NCBI RefSeq assembly: GCF_002127325.2
Contig: NC_035444.2
Coordinates: forward strand, 83,441,675-83,505,674
Reading direction: 5' to 3'
DNA: 64,000 bases
Origin: Helianthus annuus
Lineage: Eukaryota > Streptophyta > Magnoliopsida > Asterales > Asteraceae
Shown: positions 10,046 through 21,228 of the stretch, piece after piece
How the letters are laid out: each line of letters starts with the position of its first letter
Numbering within the stretch: position 1 is the stretch's first letter
Position numbers and translations under genes: made by a program
The notes under the pieces: generated by a model
What the model was told of the DNA's origin: nothing
What the model saw: only the letters and a program-made list of their open reading frames with translations
Database searches by the model: none

Positions 10046-12760
10046 TGTCACACCCTGTCTTTTGCGGAAGCATATGATGTGTGACTAGCTTGTTATCATT
10101 GCATTCAATTATAATAAACAACTACAATTTTAAAACGATGTTCATCCATTCGGAAAATTTTGAGTATTACAAACACTTGTTATTTAAGTTTTAAAACACA
10201 ACCTTCGTCTAGGTTACAATTCAACAAAGGTGGATGACATCTAAGCTTGTAATCTACTTCTAGTTACGACACTTGCGCCCAAGATCCATCCTGTCACCTG
10301 AAATACATGTAATTTTGGAAAACATCAACATAAAGTTGAGCGAGTTCATGCGTTTTGCATACCATGTATGAAAACATGGTATGTATCTTGTTTAAATAAA
10401 GTATTCTTGTATAAATCAAGTTTTCTTGTGTACACCACGTACTAATTGAATGTTTGTACAAGGACATTAAGGCATGTGAGGACATATGGAGCATTAGTGT
10501 TGGCTCCTTTAAGGCATGTGAGAACATATGGAGCATTAGTGTTGGCTCTTTTACTGTGTTGATTACCCTCGACTGTGTCGATTAACCTCGACTGTGTCGA
10601 TTAACCTCGACTGTGTCGATTACCCTCGACTGGGACTCCGAAGCACTCCTAGGTACTAGTTTTGACCATGAGTGGGGTTCGGCCGTACCCGTTAGATCTA
10701 ACCCTCGTCCCTAATTAAGTATTAATGGCATTTCAATATCTAGTCTATGCTCACATGACCTAGTATTTTCTAGGCATTTCTTAAAGCACATCATACTCGG
10801 TTCTCGTTCTCACCAAGTGTGCTTCTCGTATTTTTGTATTCTCAATTCGTATTGCACTCGGTACTCGTTCTCACCAAGAGTGCTTCTTGTATTTTTACCA
10901 CTTGTAAAAATTGTAATATTTGTAACATGTATTTCACCCCTGAGAGTTATAAAACCAAAAACAATTAAAGAAAAGGGGGAGCATGAACTCACAACTTTGC
11001 GTTCCTTGCGTCGTAAACTTCACCGGATTTGCTTAGCTAGCGTCGTGACCTAAACGTGTTTTATTAACGTTAGTCACTAGACTTGTGTCGCACAAGTACA
11101 AGTCACTATCTTTTGTGTACGTATTCTTGTGTTTAAAATAAGTTATATTTTTAACTAAGTGTCTTACTTATATTATTTTCTTAAAAATAAATATAAGTAT
11201 TTTGTATTCTGCACTTTGCACCCGAATTATGTATTTTGTCTAAGTATGTTGTATGTGTATTTTCAAGTCCTAATACACTATCATGCATAATAAATACTAC
11301 GCACACTTAGCACAAAATTTGGTGATCAAAATATACATATATTTTTCGTCAAAAATATACTTACTTAATATTTATTTCTTTGACATATAATACATTAGAT
11401 CGTTCTCAATTAACATATTAGACATTTAGACACGAAAATTACAACTTATGTCATTTCAACTTAAATATCCAAAACTGGACTGTTTTCGAGCATTTTAATA
11501 AAATAGTTAACTTATTCCAAAAATTTCTAACTTTTTATAGAATATCTTAAACGATCCAAATATTATTGTGTAAAAATATCGGGGTCTAGTTCATTGCCAA
11601 TATTTTATAAAAAAATCATTTTCCGGACTGCAATCAGATTCATTACTTAGGAGAGTTCAAGTGAAGAAAAGTGATGGTTAATAGCGAACTAAGAAGGTCC
11701 TTCAAGATTCGTTGCTTGCAACCTTCCTAAATAGGCTCGAGACACCTTAGAACCACCTTAGAACACTTGGGAATTGGTTGAAAATGATGAGGTTGAGGAG
11801 GGGTGTTTGGGCCGTAAGTTAGAGGAGGAAGAAGAGTGGTTTTTGAGTTCTCATATGCTAGAATGTAATGACCAAGAACTTGTGGTTTCTTTATAAACAA
11901 CTTCCACATTAAGGATGGCATATGGTATCTTGTGTGGGTATATTCCCTAACAAGATCTAATAAAATATAGCAAAGAAATAAAAAGTGGGAACTATGTCCC
12001 CTAACCGGCCATCAAAGGGGGGGGGGGGTCTAGTTGGATCTTGATTCTTAGTTATTTAATCTAGTTACATATTAAGTGATATGTTTAGGGATTTTAAGTG
12101 TTTAAGTGTTTTATGATGTAGTATGGTGTTTGGTGATCATAACTAGTTTAGAAACATTAAAACAATGCTTCTAGTAATATTTTTGGTGTTCCGGGTAATG
12201 TCCGGTTGTTTGGTTGGATACCGGTTCGTTAAAGTGCTAAATTGCACCGTTTAGTGTCTTTCAAGTATCTTTTGTGACACTTTCAATTCCCGACACTTAG
12301 GGAAGTATTCTGGATGATAAATCATCATTTCTGCATAGTTTTCATTGTCATAAGGCTGATTATAGCTGAATTTAAATAAATTCTGCACTTAAAGTGCGTT
12401 TCGGGTGCTTTTTAGTGCGTATTTTAGCTTCCGGATGGTATATATGTAAACCCTTGTATGTATTCTTGGGTTTTAATGTATTCTTGTTGTTGGACCCACG
12501 CCTAGGCCTCAATTCTAATGTCTGACTGCTTTCTGCAGTTTAGTTGACATATTGTTTTACCGGTGAGTTTACTAGTATTTCTGACGCAACGCTCTCGTTA
12601 ATGCATAAAGCAATATTTTGTAGTATAAAACATGCATGAATTCACTTGCATGGAATTCAAAAAATTATTTGTCTGGTAAACCAGATCATGCACAGTCATT
12701 AAAGCACAATTTACTGTTCATTGAGTGTTCGGAATGTACGGAAAAGTGACGGTTGTCACA
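10046..12760 (-). mobile_element. Solo LTR of a chromovirus related to A
   Basis: 2,715 bp, read on the minus strand from TGTGACAACC (12760) to AGGGTGTGACA (10046). It is flanked by a perfect 5-bp duplication CAAAC (10041-10045 and 12761-12765) with no internal element sequence, which is the hallmark of a solo LTR left by recombination between two LTRs. It aligns over its length with LTR A (1133-4543). TATA-like TTTATAAA (minus, 11890-11897) lies 120 bp from a 12-base G run (12017-12028), the same arrangement as in LTR A. It is inserted in the 5' LTR of Tat element A. Confidence 0.92.
10469..10630. repeat. Two short tandem repeats inside the solo LTR
   Basis: A 42-bp unit beginning AAGGCATGTGAG is repeated twice (10469-10552). 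A 19-bp unit TGTGTCGATTAACCTCGAC then follows four times (10555-10630), the first and last copies slightly changed. They lie in the U5 part of the LTR. Confidence 0.85.
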
Positions 12761-12888
12761 CAAACGCGGGAGGCTACCTCTCGCGTTAATGCTAACAGTG
12801 TTATTTGATAGCAGATTCCGACCAAGGAGCTACCTTTTGGGGTGGATCTCGGACCTTCCCCCTGCCATACTCTTGTTACTTTAATAAG

Positions 12889-12906
12889 TGGCGCCTACCG
12901 TGGGAC
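12889..12906 (+). other. Primer binding site of Tat element A
   Basis: TGGCGCCTACCGTGGGAC lies just after the LTR end. The TGGCGCC start is typical of Tat/Athila primer sites and unlike the Met-tRNA sites of the chromoviruses here. The priming tRNA was not determined. Confidence 0.65.
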
Positions 12907-12966
12907 TGCGCTACTTAGAACAATATTTTGTGGTAGTCCAGCCCTGTTCCTAAGTTACTTTCTTTT

Positions 12967-14472
12967 ATGGCCGGAAAGGATCATCATTCGAAGGAAGTTT
13001 CGAGCAGTTCCCTACCCCCGTCTAGCCCTCTGGCTACACACGAAATCGGAAGCTGCTCCACCAACACGGACGGAATTCATATCGCACCGGTAACACAAGA
13101 TGTACAATAGTTCCAGACACCTCCCTCTAAACGAGCTCATCCATCTTCACTGAGTGAAGTACTTTTCCCGGTTGAAACCATGGAAATAACCGCGGAGGGA
13201 GTTAGGAGTAACTTTATACAGTTGAGGGAGCTCTTGAACGGGTATGTTCGAGAGGAACGAAGCAAAGGAGTTAGGGTACGGTTATCTTATAATGAGCCAG
13301 AAGTTACACTCTCCCCTATGCATCCTTTGTTATGCACCACCACATTTCCAAGTGTTAGCCGAGCAGGACCTAGTGACCCAAATCCATATCTCATGCCTGA
13401 TGGATCACTCTGGATCGGGAGCTATCACACTAGTTCCCCTTTTTTCCTTCCAAGAAGCCTAGAGTATACTGTCGAGCAACTTCTCCAACAAGCTCAAATT
13501 GTTCCCCTGCATCCACAGACAACTTTTGAATAAGCACTCAGATCATTACCTTTAGCCAGCAGAGCTGTAGCTACAAGCTTGTTACCATCTTCAAGCTTTC
13601 AGCAAAGCTTCCCCATGTACGGTGCCTAGTATCCCCAAGTAGCTGCCCTCCTTGCTCAACTAAGCCAGCAGCTCGCAGGAAACAAAATCTGGCAAGCTGC
13701 TCAGGTTGGACCACAAGCTCAGGGCCAACCAAGTACCCAAGCAGGCACCAGCACGGGCGGAGCAGGGGTAAACCCTGACATACCCTCCATGCCTTACAAG
13801 CCAAGCTTATTAACGTGCTTCTCTGAAGAAATAGCTAACTTTGTTTTCCAGACAAAGATAAAGATGCCATCAAATGTAAAGACATATGATGGTTTGGAAG
13901 ATCCTTAAGATCATCTCTAGGTCTTCACAGGGTTGCTACAATTGAATGATGGAATAATGCTGAATGTTATCACATGTTTATGCAAACCCTTATTAGGCCA
14001 GCCAGGTTATGGTTCTGTGGGCTCCCCCAGAAGCATAACATCTTTCAACGACCTACACAAAAGCTTCTTAGCTAACTTCACCCCTCAGGAGAGATGCACC
14101 AAGGATGCAACCGTCATGCATCAGACTCAACAGAAAGACCATGAGGACCTTCGAGCCTTCATAGAAAGATTCAAGGGAGAAGGACTGATGTACAGTGGGG
14201 CAACTAAAAAGATGAGGGTATCAGCCTTCATGAACACTATAAAGCCCAAGAAGCTTCTCAGGAGATTCCACGAAAACAACCCCCAAACGATGGAAGAAGC
14301 TTTCGAAAGGGCAGAATCCTTCTTAAAAGGTGAAGAGGCTTTGGAAAAGCAAGCCTCCAAAAAGAGAGAACAGGGAAGCTGGAGGGAGCCACCTCCCTAC
14401 TGTAAAAGGTCAAGATTCCAACCCTTCGTAGATCGACGACCATTCAGGTCCTACGAGGAAGAAGATTCGAGG
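12967..14472 (+). pseudogene. gag of Tat element A, first part
   Basis: One plus-strand frame of 502 codons from ATG 12967 (MAGKDHH), broken by several in-frame stops (about 13103, 13531, 13630, 13906 and 13918) but with no frameshift. A Gln/Gly-rich linker (~13640-13770) precedes the retrotransposon gag core (about 13800-14330), recognised by SFNDLHKSFLANF and DLRAFIERFKGEGLMY. The frame stops at the chromovirus B insertion (14473) and resumes exactly in phase at 47196 if the insertion and one copy of CGAGG are ignored. The stops look like point nonsense mutations. Gag would form the particle. Confidence 0.85.
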
Positions 14473-15317
14473 TGTCACACCCCAACCGATGGCGGAAACA
14501 TCGGGGCGCGTCACTAAGCGTTCAGATTGCTCATGAGTTTCCTTAACACTAATAGTTTCAATATAGATTAATCAATTTTTAAAACGTTGTCTAAGCATCA
14601 ATCAAGTTTCACAACCACAAAACACCAAATACAAAACATTCCAAATATTGTTCAAAAGTTTCTAAATTAGCTATGATGTGTTTCTAAGCAGCATCCTAGC
14701 AAGTTTCTTGTTCCAGCTACTATCAACCTGCAACATGTATAAAATACTATCAACAAAAAGTTGGCGAGTATACAAGTTTGAGTACGTATAGTATAATAGT
14801 TTTAAATGTTTCCAAAAACTCATATCCTGCATAAATATATATAACAAGTTTCACCATGCTATTAAACGCAGTCCAAGTGATAGCCCAAGTTTCCAATGCG
14901 TTAACTGCTTCCCCAAGACTCAAGGGAAGCTATATTGTCTCCTCCTAACAAGACCTGAAAGACTAACGGTCAGGTGCATTACCCCTATAGCGCTACCATT
15001 GTTACGGCGGAACTACACAAAAGGATTTAACGTTCACATAGCATAAAAGTCTCAAGAGTCACAAGCTTCAAGTTTCATGTTCACATCGGATAGAGTATGT
15101 TTCAAATAGTTTCAAGTGTCAAGTTTATAGAATACATGTTGCATCCCAAAAGTGTTTAAAAACAAAAAAGGATCGAGTATACTCACAATGGGTGCTAAGT
15201 ATCAACACCAACTATTTGGATCGAAGGAGCGCTGTAGCTAGCCTGATTATAGTATAACAGTATGAGTGTCGAACATAATGTCGAATCGTGCAAGTGTCGG
15301 ATGAAAGTGTTTATTTC

Positions 15318-15560
15318 CTGTTTGGATGGTCATCTGGACGGATGGTCAGCTGGATGGATGGTCATCTGGTTGGATGACCTTTTGACCCAAATGGAACCCA
15401 TTCGATTGGATGGTCGTCCGGACGGATGGCCGTTCGATCGGACGACTGTTCGAGTGAAAGTTTCATAGTTCAAAATTAAGCGTTGAGAGTTACAAGGACA
15501 ATCACTTGGCCGGATGATCATCTGTACAGACAGTCATCCGTTCGGACGATCGTTGGACTG
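15318..15560. repeat. Degenerate CGGATGG/CCATCCG array in LTR B (R/U5)
   Basis: Many short inverted motifs of the type CGGATGGTCATCCG and GATCGGACGAC are packed into ~240 bp (for example TCATCTGGACGGATGG and CGTCCGGACGGATGG). The copies are degenerate and irregularly spaced. The same array is present, longer and better preserved, in the other LTR (45620-45960), and as GATCGGATGGCTATCCGATC in the related LTR G (62949-62984). Confidence 0.75.
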
Positions 15561-16175
15561 TCGTGGTCTTTTTTCCTTTGAATCCTTTTGTAAAAGTAAC
15601 TAAGTTCGAGTTTAACGGAGACGACGTGGTAACGTATCAAGAAAACGGAACCCCACCCCTAAAGTTCAGCTCGTCTGACCGGATAGGAATCACCCCGTCC
15701 GATCGGATGACTATTCTTGATGGAGTTTCATGTCTGATCCGTAATTGGGTCATCTCTCCGGTGGAATTCCATTATCGAGCCGACTCCAGGCTAAGGAACA
15801 AGTCCTAGGCCTATTTTGGCTCCAAATTTCACTGTGTTTAACTAGATAAGTTAAGAAAACATGAAATCAATCGAAAATTCTTAGACTTTGTATAGATTTG
15901 TAGTAAAACATGTAGAAATCTCTTAGATCTGGACTAAATCTTGACGGAATGACATCACACAGCTGATTGTACAAACAACCATGATGACGTCATCCTCAAG
16001 GAGCCCAAATCTTAGTGTTTTCATGGTGAAAAGTATGATTTTGATGAAGAATCTAGTGAGAAAGTGTGTAAAGATAAAAGTTGTATAAGAATTACTGAGA
16101 AAACTTACAAGAATCGCCTAAAATTGGAAGAAAAGTGCTTTAGAACGAGTGAGAGTGCGTATGGTCGAAGGAGGC

Positions 16176-16209
16176 TGTCACATCAAGTGATGTGACATGG
16201 GTATTTATA
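16176..16209 (-). promoter_or_regulatory. TATA box and start-proximal palindrome of LTR B
   Basis: Read on the minus strand, TATAAATA (16209-16202) is followed five bases later by a perfect inverted repeat with 10-bp arms TGTCACATCA/TGATGTGACA around two bases (16197-16176). This lies where transcription is expected to start, so the RNA 5' end could fold into a hairpin. The same structure is at 46577-46598 and, with longer arms and a new loop, at 63920-63952. Confidence 0.7.
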
Positions 16210-16777
16210 GTGTGAAGAGGATGAGGCGGTGCAAGTGTGCTGGGTCGGATGGCTGTTCGGTCGAATGGCCTTCCGATCGGATGTCCATTCGGACAGCCGA
16301 GACCCGTTTGCTAGATTTCTGATTTTGATTCGATTCGTGAGCTAGATTAAGCGTTGTGTATTATTGTGTAATATCATCACATGATAAGATAGTATAACTG
16401 ACACAAAAGTCTCCATGTTTCAAGTCTACGTAAGCTAGTTAATAAGTGTCAAGTTTCAAGTTTTTCGTTTAACAAAGTCTCAAAGTTTCTAGTTTAATCA
16501 AGTTTCTCGTCCCATAAGTATCAAGAGTCTCTTTCAATAAGTATCAAGAGTCAAGAATCAAGTATCTAGTTTTAAGTATCAAGTTTCAAGATTCATAGCG
16601 TTTAGTAAGTATCGAGCATCAAGAGTCAAGTTTCAAAGTATCAAAGAGTCTTGATTCAAAGTTTCATAAGATTCAAGTGTCATGAAGTTTCACAAATAGT
16701 CTAACATAGTTAAGTCTCAAATAGCATAGGGACTAGACTTGCCAAATGTTAAAAGTCTAGGGACACAGGGCGTTACA

Positions 16778-16791
16778 GTCTCCCCTCCTTT
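16778..16791 (-). other. Polypurine tract of chromovirus B
   Basis: On the minus strand AAAGGAGGGGAGAC directly precedes the LTR start TGTAACG. The conserved upstream block TTTCGGGGACGAAATCT is the same type as that in chromovirus A. Confidence 0.85.
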
Positions 16792-16812
16792 AGGAGATTT
16801 CGTCCCCGAAAT

Positions 16813-17865
16813 CTAAGAGGAAGACTGCTCAAAGAGCTGTGCATACTTGGCCTTCATCTCACTCTCGAGTTCCCAAGTGAATTCGGCGCCACACTTTCCT
16901 TCCCATCGAACCTTGGCTATGGAAATTTTGCTGCGCCTTAGCCGCTTGGTTCCCTGGTCCATGATTTCGACCGGTTTCCCCACAAAGTGTAAGGTCTCAT
17001 TTATTTGCAAGTCTTCGATGGGAACCTGCAGTTCCTCGTCGGCTAAACATTTCCGATGATTAGATACGTGGAATACTGGATGTACATTGTTAAGTTCTTG
17101 TGGCAGGTCGAGTAGGTACGCCACCTTGCCAATCCTTTCGAGTTTCGTGAAAGGACCCACATAGCGAGGTGCGAGCTTTCCCTTCTTACCAAAGTGAACT
17201 ACCCCCTTCCAGGGAGATACCTTGAGCAGCACTCGATCTCCAACATTAAATTCCAGAGACTTACGCCTTTTATCAGCATAGCTCTTTTGTCTGCTCCTAG
17301 CCTTGATCAAGTTATCACGGATCTGAAGAATCTTATCCGTCGTCTCATGAATGATCTCAGGGCCAGTAAGTTGCTTGTCACCAATCTCATGCCAACTGAG
17401 AGGAGATCAGCACTTGCGACCGTATAAAGCTTCGAAAGGAGCCATCTAAATACTGGAATGATAACTGTTGTTGTACGAGAATTCAATCAATAGTAAATGT
17501 ACATCCCAATTACCACCAAAGTCGATGACACAGGAACGAAGCATATCCTTTAGTGTTTGAATAGTACGTTTGGTCTGTCCATCCGTTTGAGGATGAAAGG
17601 CCGTACTAATATTCAAGTGAGAACCCATAGCGGACTGAAAAGTTTGCCAAAGACGCAACGTAAAACGACCATCACGGTCAGAGATAATGTCAAGGGGTAT
17701 GCCATGACGACATATAATTTCATCAGTATAGATTCGAGCAAGTTTCTCCACTCTATAATCTTCACGAATAGGAAGAAAGTGGGCTGATTTGGTTAAACGG
17801 TCAACGATTACCCAAATACTGTCATGACCAGCAGGTGTATGGGGTAGTTTAGTTATAAACTCCAT
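16813..17865 (-). pseudogene. Integrase and chromodomain of chromovirus B
   Basis: The minus-strand frame runs from 17865 ([16 protein letters not shown]) to the stop at 16813 with in-frame stops near 17446 and 17400 but no shift. The DDE core is recognisable: Asp in [12 protein letters not shown] and Asp in IISDRDGRF. The third position reads [10 protein letters not shown], so the catalytic Glu is Lys (codon 17571-17569). GPF motif [13 protein letters not shown] and a C-terminal chromodomain ([17 protein letters not shown]... [18 protein letters not shown]) follow. The enzyme is dead both by stops and by the lost catalytic residue. Confidence 0.9.
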
Positions 17866-17905
17866 AGCGATACTATCCCATTTCCGAAGAGGGATTTCGG
17901 GTTAT

Positions 17906-19135
17906 TCAAGAAGACCTGAAGGACGTTGATGTTCCACTTTCACCTTCATGCAAGTAAGGCATTTTGAGACGTACGCAGCAATGTCCTTCTTCATACGCCA
18001 TACGCAAGTCATGGTACATCTTATCGGCGCCAGGATGAATAGAGTAGCGAGATTTGTGAGCCTCATTCATAATGAGCTCACGAAGATTGTCGCGATCTGG
18101 CACCCAGATGCGATTGAGATAGTATTGAAGTCCATCAGACTTTGTTTCGAGTTGATCAATCGTAGCACCTCGTATTTCAACGATTAGACTACCTTCGTTG
18201 GCTGACGAGTACTGAGCTTCACGGATACAAGCATGAAGATCGCTAAGGATGTGAAAACAACGGATAGTATTCACATGGGTTTTACGACTAAGAGCATCGG
18301 CTACAACATTCGCCTTGCCAGGATGATAGCGAATATCGCAGTTGTAGTCGTTAAGCAATTCTACCCAACGTCATTGACGCATATTCAAATCCTTTTTGTT
18401 AAAGATGTGTTGCAGGATCTTGTGGTCAGTGAAAACCACACACTTAGTACCATATAGGTAGTGTCGACAGATATTTAACGCAAAAACAACTGCGCCAAGC
18501 TCTAAATCATGGGTAGTATAGTTTTTCTCATGTATTTTGAGTTGTCGGGAGGCATAAGCGATGACCTTGTCTCGCTGCATGAGCACACAGCCCAAGCCAC
18601 GGTTCGAGGCATCACAATATACCACAAAATCATCATTCCCATCAGGGAGGGCGAGAACAGGGGCATTACAAAGAAGAGTCTTAAGGGTCTGAAAAGATTC
18701 CTCTTGCTCGGGACCCCAAGCAAAAGATTTCTCTTTCTGAGTCAACGAAGTGAGAGGAACGGCGATCTTTGAAAAGTTAGAGATGAATCGACGGTAATAA
18801 CCCGCCAATCCTAAGAAGGAACGAATCTCAGATGCAGATTTAGGCGTACTCCAATCCTTCACAGCTTCGATTTTAGAAGGGTCAACATGAATACCTTGTT
18901 TACTAACAATGTGCCCGAGAAATTGTACTTCATCAATCCAAAACTCACACTTAGAAAATTTAGCGTATAAGCGTTCACCACATAAGAGTTCTAACATAAG
19001 ACGTAGATGGCGTTCATGGTCAGCTCTAGTTTTCGAATAAATAAGAATATCATCAATAAAGGCTATCACAAAACGATCCAGATAGGGTTTACAAACACGA
19101 TTCATAAGGTCCATAAACACGGCGGGTGCCTTGGT
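17906..19135 (-). pseudogene. RT 3' half, RNase H and integrase zinc domain of chromovirus B
   Basis: The minus-strand frame enters from the D insertion at 19135 in the conserved TNAPAVFMD region. It carries the RT active site [10 protein letters not shown], the connection ([12 protein letters not shown]), and RNase H with DAS ([10 protein letters not shown]), Glu ([12 protein letters not shown]) and FTDHK. A TGA near 18371 sits where CGA (Arg) is expected in MRQRRW. Past it come [10 protein letters not shown] and the HHCC zinc domain start ([21 protein letters not shown]), where the frame is lost near 17930. The 5' half of RT lies at 34056-34568, across element D. Confidence 0.9.
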
Positions 19136-20528
19136 TATAACAACCCTAAAGTAAACCGACACCCTTGTAATATATTTTTGACACCCTAAAAAAATATTTA
19201 AAATATCCCAATATGTCCCTAAAAACACCCCATACGTGAAAACAAACCCCGAATACCTTCAATATTATTAAAAATAATTAAAAATCAATTTTTGGGTTTT
19301 GTCGTGGGCCACGTAGCCCATGGCTACGTCTTACGCGGGCCGCTAGAGATCAAGAACGCGACAAAACCCTGTGCTGACATGTGTCCGACTCGTGTTGAAC
19401 CTACTAGGTGACCCGGATCACCTACGCCGTTGACCATCTTTGACGCGGGCCGTGTAGCCCCTTGGCTACCCTTATGCGGGCCTCGAGAAACCCAAACTCA
19501 GCCCCTATATAAGAAGGCATCAGGCCTTCAGTCGAGAATCGTTCAAAATTACTTTCCCTCTCTAAATTCTTAATAGTAGGCATTATACTCGAGTATAATA
19601 CCCCCTAAATAACGAGGTTCTGCTCCGTTGTAAGTATCATAACCCCTGGATACGTATTAGATACTCTGCCTGATTGATCTAGGGTTCCGTAACGGCTGTC
19701 GTGGTTCTGCTCGACGTAGTCGTTGGAATACCGTCTCGGGGAGGGTATTCTAATGTTAAAATGGGTTATTATAATAACACGTGTGCATTTGTGTAAATTA
19801 TAGATTATTCCCAGGAAGTCCTTACTGAAAACCTAAGACAGCAATGTGAGTAATCCTCTTTTTGTGTAAACCTTTTTTGTGAGTAATCTCCTTTTTGTAA
19901 ACTGTTTTTACAAAACCTCACTTAATTAATTATACATTAAACAGTTATTGAGTATTTGTAAGGATACAATTACAGTCGGTAAATTTGGGGTTTTGTATAC
20001 AAAATTTGTTACTGCCTTGCGAGGAGTAACATGACCATAAGTCGGAACAACAGTACCGTGGGTGGTAATTGATATGACTTGGAAACAAATGTAATTGCGC
20101 GACCGCCCTCAATACTGTACAATGGTTTTTTATTAAAACTTGATTGAATTGGGATTCACTCACCAGTATTTCCCACTGACAAAATGTTTTTAAACGCGTT
20201 TCTGGTAACAAAATGTGAAAGCCAATTAGAAGCCAGCTGGACAGCACTGAAGGCTTGAAAAAGTGGCAATAAAGTTACCTAAAAGAAATAGATGTTTTTA
20301 CTAAATAAAAATAGGATTTATTCCTATGAAAATGTGTGTACTGAAAACTTGGGTTTTATCCCATGTGTTTAATATTATGAAAGTGTGGTATTTTACTCTG
20401 ATAAAATATTTCCTAACTACGGTCCTGATGAAATTTCCGCTACCAAATTAGACTAAAATAGGATACCACCGAAACTGGCCGTGGCCGCCCGTTCCAGTAC
20501 TTGTAATAGGGGGACGGGGGTTGCGACA
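19136..20528 (+). repeat. 5' LTR of chromovirus D
   Basis: 1,393 bp from TATAACAACC to TTGCGACA, followed by GAAGG and the Met-tRNA primer site. It has a TATA box at 19506-19513, a GC-rich palindromic module upstream, and a GAGAATCGTT...CTCTCTAAATTC start region. It contains no coding frame. The R/U5 end resembles that of element F (CCTAACTACGGTCCTGATGA), so D and F are related families. Confidence 0.93.
19312..19513 (+). promoter_or_regulatory. GC-rich modules and TATA box of LTR D
   Basis: Two copies of a module built on GGGCCGCGTAGCC, a short spacer, GGCTAC and then ACGCGGGCC lie at about 19312-19355 and 19443-19490. They stand out in an AT-rich LTR. The inverted GTAGCC/GGCTAC core is conserved in both modules and in the 3' LTR. 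The second module ends ~15 bp upstream of TATATAAG (19506-19513). Confidence 0.65.
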
Positions 20529-20533
20529 GAAGG

Positions 20534-20545
20534 TGGTATCAGAGA
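20534..20545 (+). other. Primer binding site of chromovirus D
   Basis: TGGTATCAGAGA lies five bases after the LTR end (ACAGAAGG). It matches the initiator-Met tRNA primer site TGGTATCAGAGC with one difference. Confidence 0.85.
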
Positions 20546-20677
20546 TAAGCCACTGATTCAGCCACAGAAGTGTTCTACTGACACCAAAATTCAAAGTGTT
20601 AGGAAATAAATTACGGAAATACGTGCATTATTGTATTTTCTTGTTATGTGTTATTTGAATATTTGTTAGTTTACAGT

Positions 20678-21228
20678 ATGAGCGACCAAGGACCATCTGA
20701 CGCGTACCGTCAATTGTCTGGTTCGCCTAGAAGCGAAGGTGCCTCTTCTCAGCCTGCCCTCTCGGGGTACTCTGCTGATACGGAAGAAGGAATATTCATG
20801 TTTAAGGCTCAATCTGAAGAGCCATTTCCTCCGAAAAAGAGGGGATGGTTCAGTAGGGGAGCACATGAGCGTAGAAAGCGTATGAAAAAGTTACAAGAAC
20901 AAAGAGTGTTAGCAGCAGCTAAAAGAGAAACCGATGCCCATACCCAAGATATAATAGAAGCCTAGCCAATTTCCATAACTTAGCAACCACTACAGCTGAC
21001 CCGAACCTGGAGCAAATATTAGCACCCCAACCACAACCACCAATTCCTGACCAACCGATGGAGATAGAAAATCCTGAAAATCAAGTAGAAATGCATGATT
21101 TTAATCCGGAGGAAATACCTAGGGTACCCGCACCAAATCCCTTAGACCCAAATTACGACCCGTGGTGGGACGATAACAGGGACTATGTGCAACGTTACCC
21201 CATCCATGAAGATTTGCCCATGCCAAAT
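20678..21228 (+). pseudogene. Extra ORF upstream of gag in chromovirus D, part 1
   Basis: ATG 20678 starts MSDQGPSDAYRQL. The first ~95 codons hold a Ser-rich N-terminus and a basic patch (PPKKRGWFSRGAHERRKRMKK) that could be a nuclear localisation signal. A frameshift near 20960 leads into an acidic, Pro-rich part with aromatic clusters (NYDPWWDDNRDYVQRYP). Copia E interrupts it at 21228; the frame resumes correctly at 27579. I recognise no domain. It lies between the primer site and gag, in sense, and is followed by gag after ~350 bp. It may be a separate accessory protein or a Gag-associated leader product. Confidence 0.65.

Larger units (their letters stand above)
9492..12888 (+). repeat. 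5' LTR of Tat element A, split by a solo LTR
   Basis: The start TGTTAAACAG is inferred from a sequence change at 9491; the end is taken just before the primer site at 12889. Without the inserted solo LTR it is ~680 bp. It holds paired palindromes (9506-9545), three direct repeats of CTAAACATAAACCAAAAGTA (about 9553-9640), and a TATA-like CCTATAAGAG (about 9910) followed by a CT-rich tract CTCTCATTCTCTCACTCTCA. The lack of a recognised second copy makes both limits tentative. Confidence 0.55.
14473..16777 (-). repeat. 3' LTR of chromovirus B
   Basis: 2,305 bp; on the minus strand it starts TGTAACGCCC (16777) and ends GGGGTGTGACA (14473). TATA is at 16209-16202 (minus), leaving ~570 bp of U3 and ~1.7 kb of R/U5. 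It contains the CGGATGG palindrome arrays (15318-15560 and ~16240-16300) and the TATA-proximal palindrome. No coding frame is conserved with the other copies. Confidence 0.93.

Noticed and set aside
12842..13093. 83-codon frame over the primer site of Tat A
   Set aside because: It overlaps the primer site in a different frame from gag, whose own ATG at 12967 continues into the gag core.
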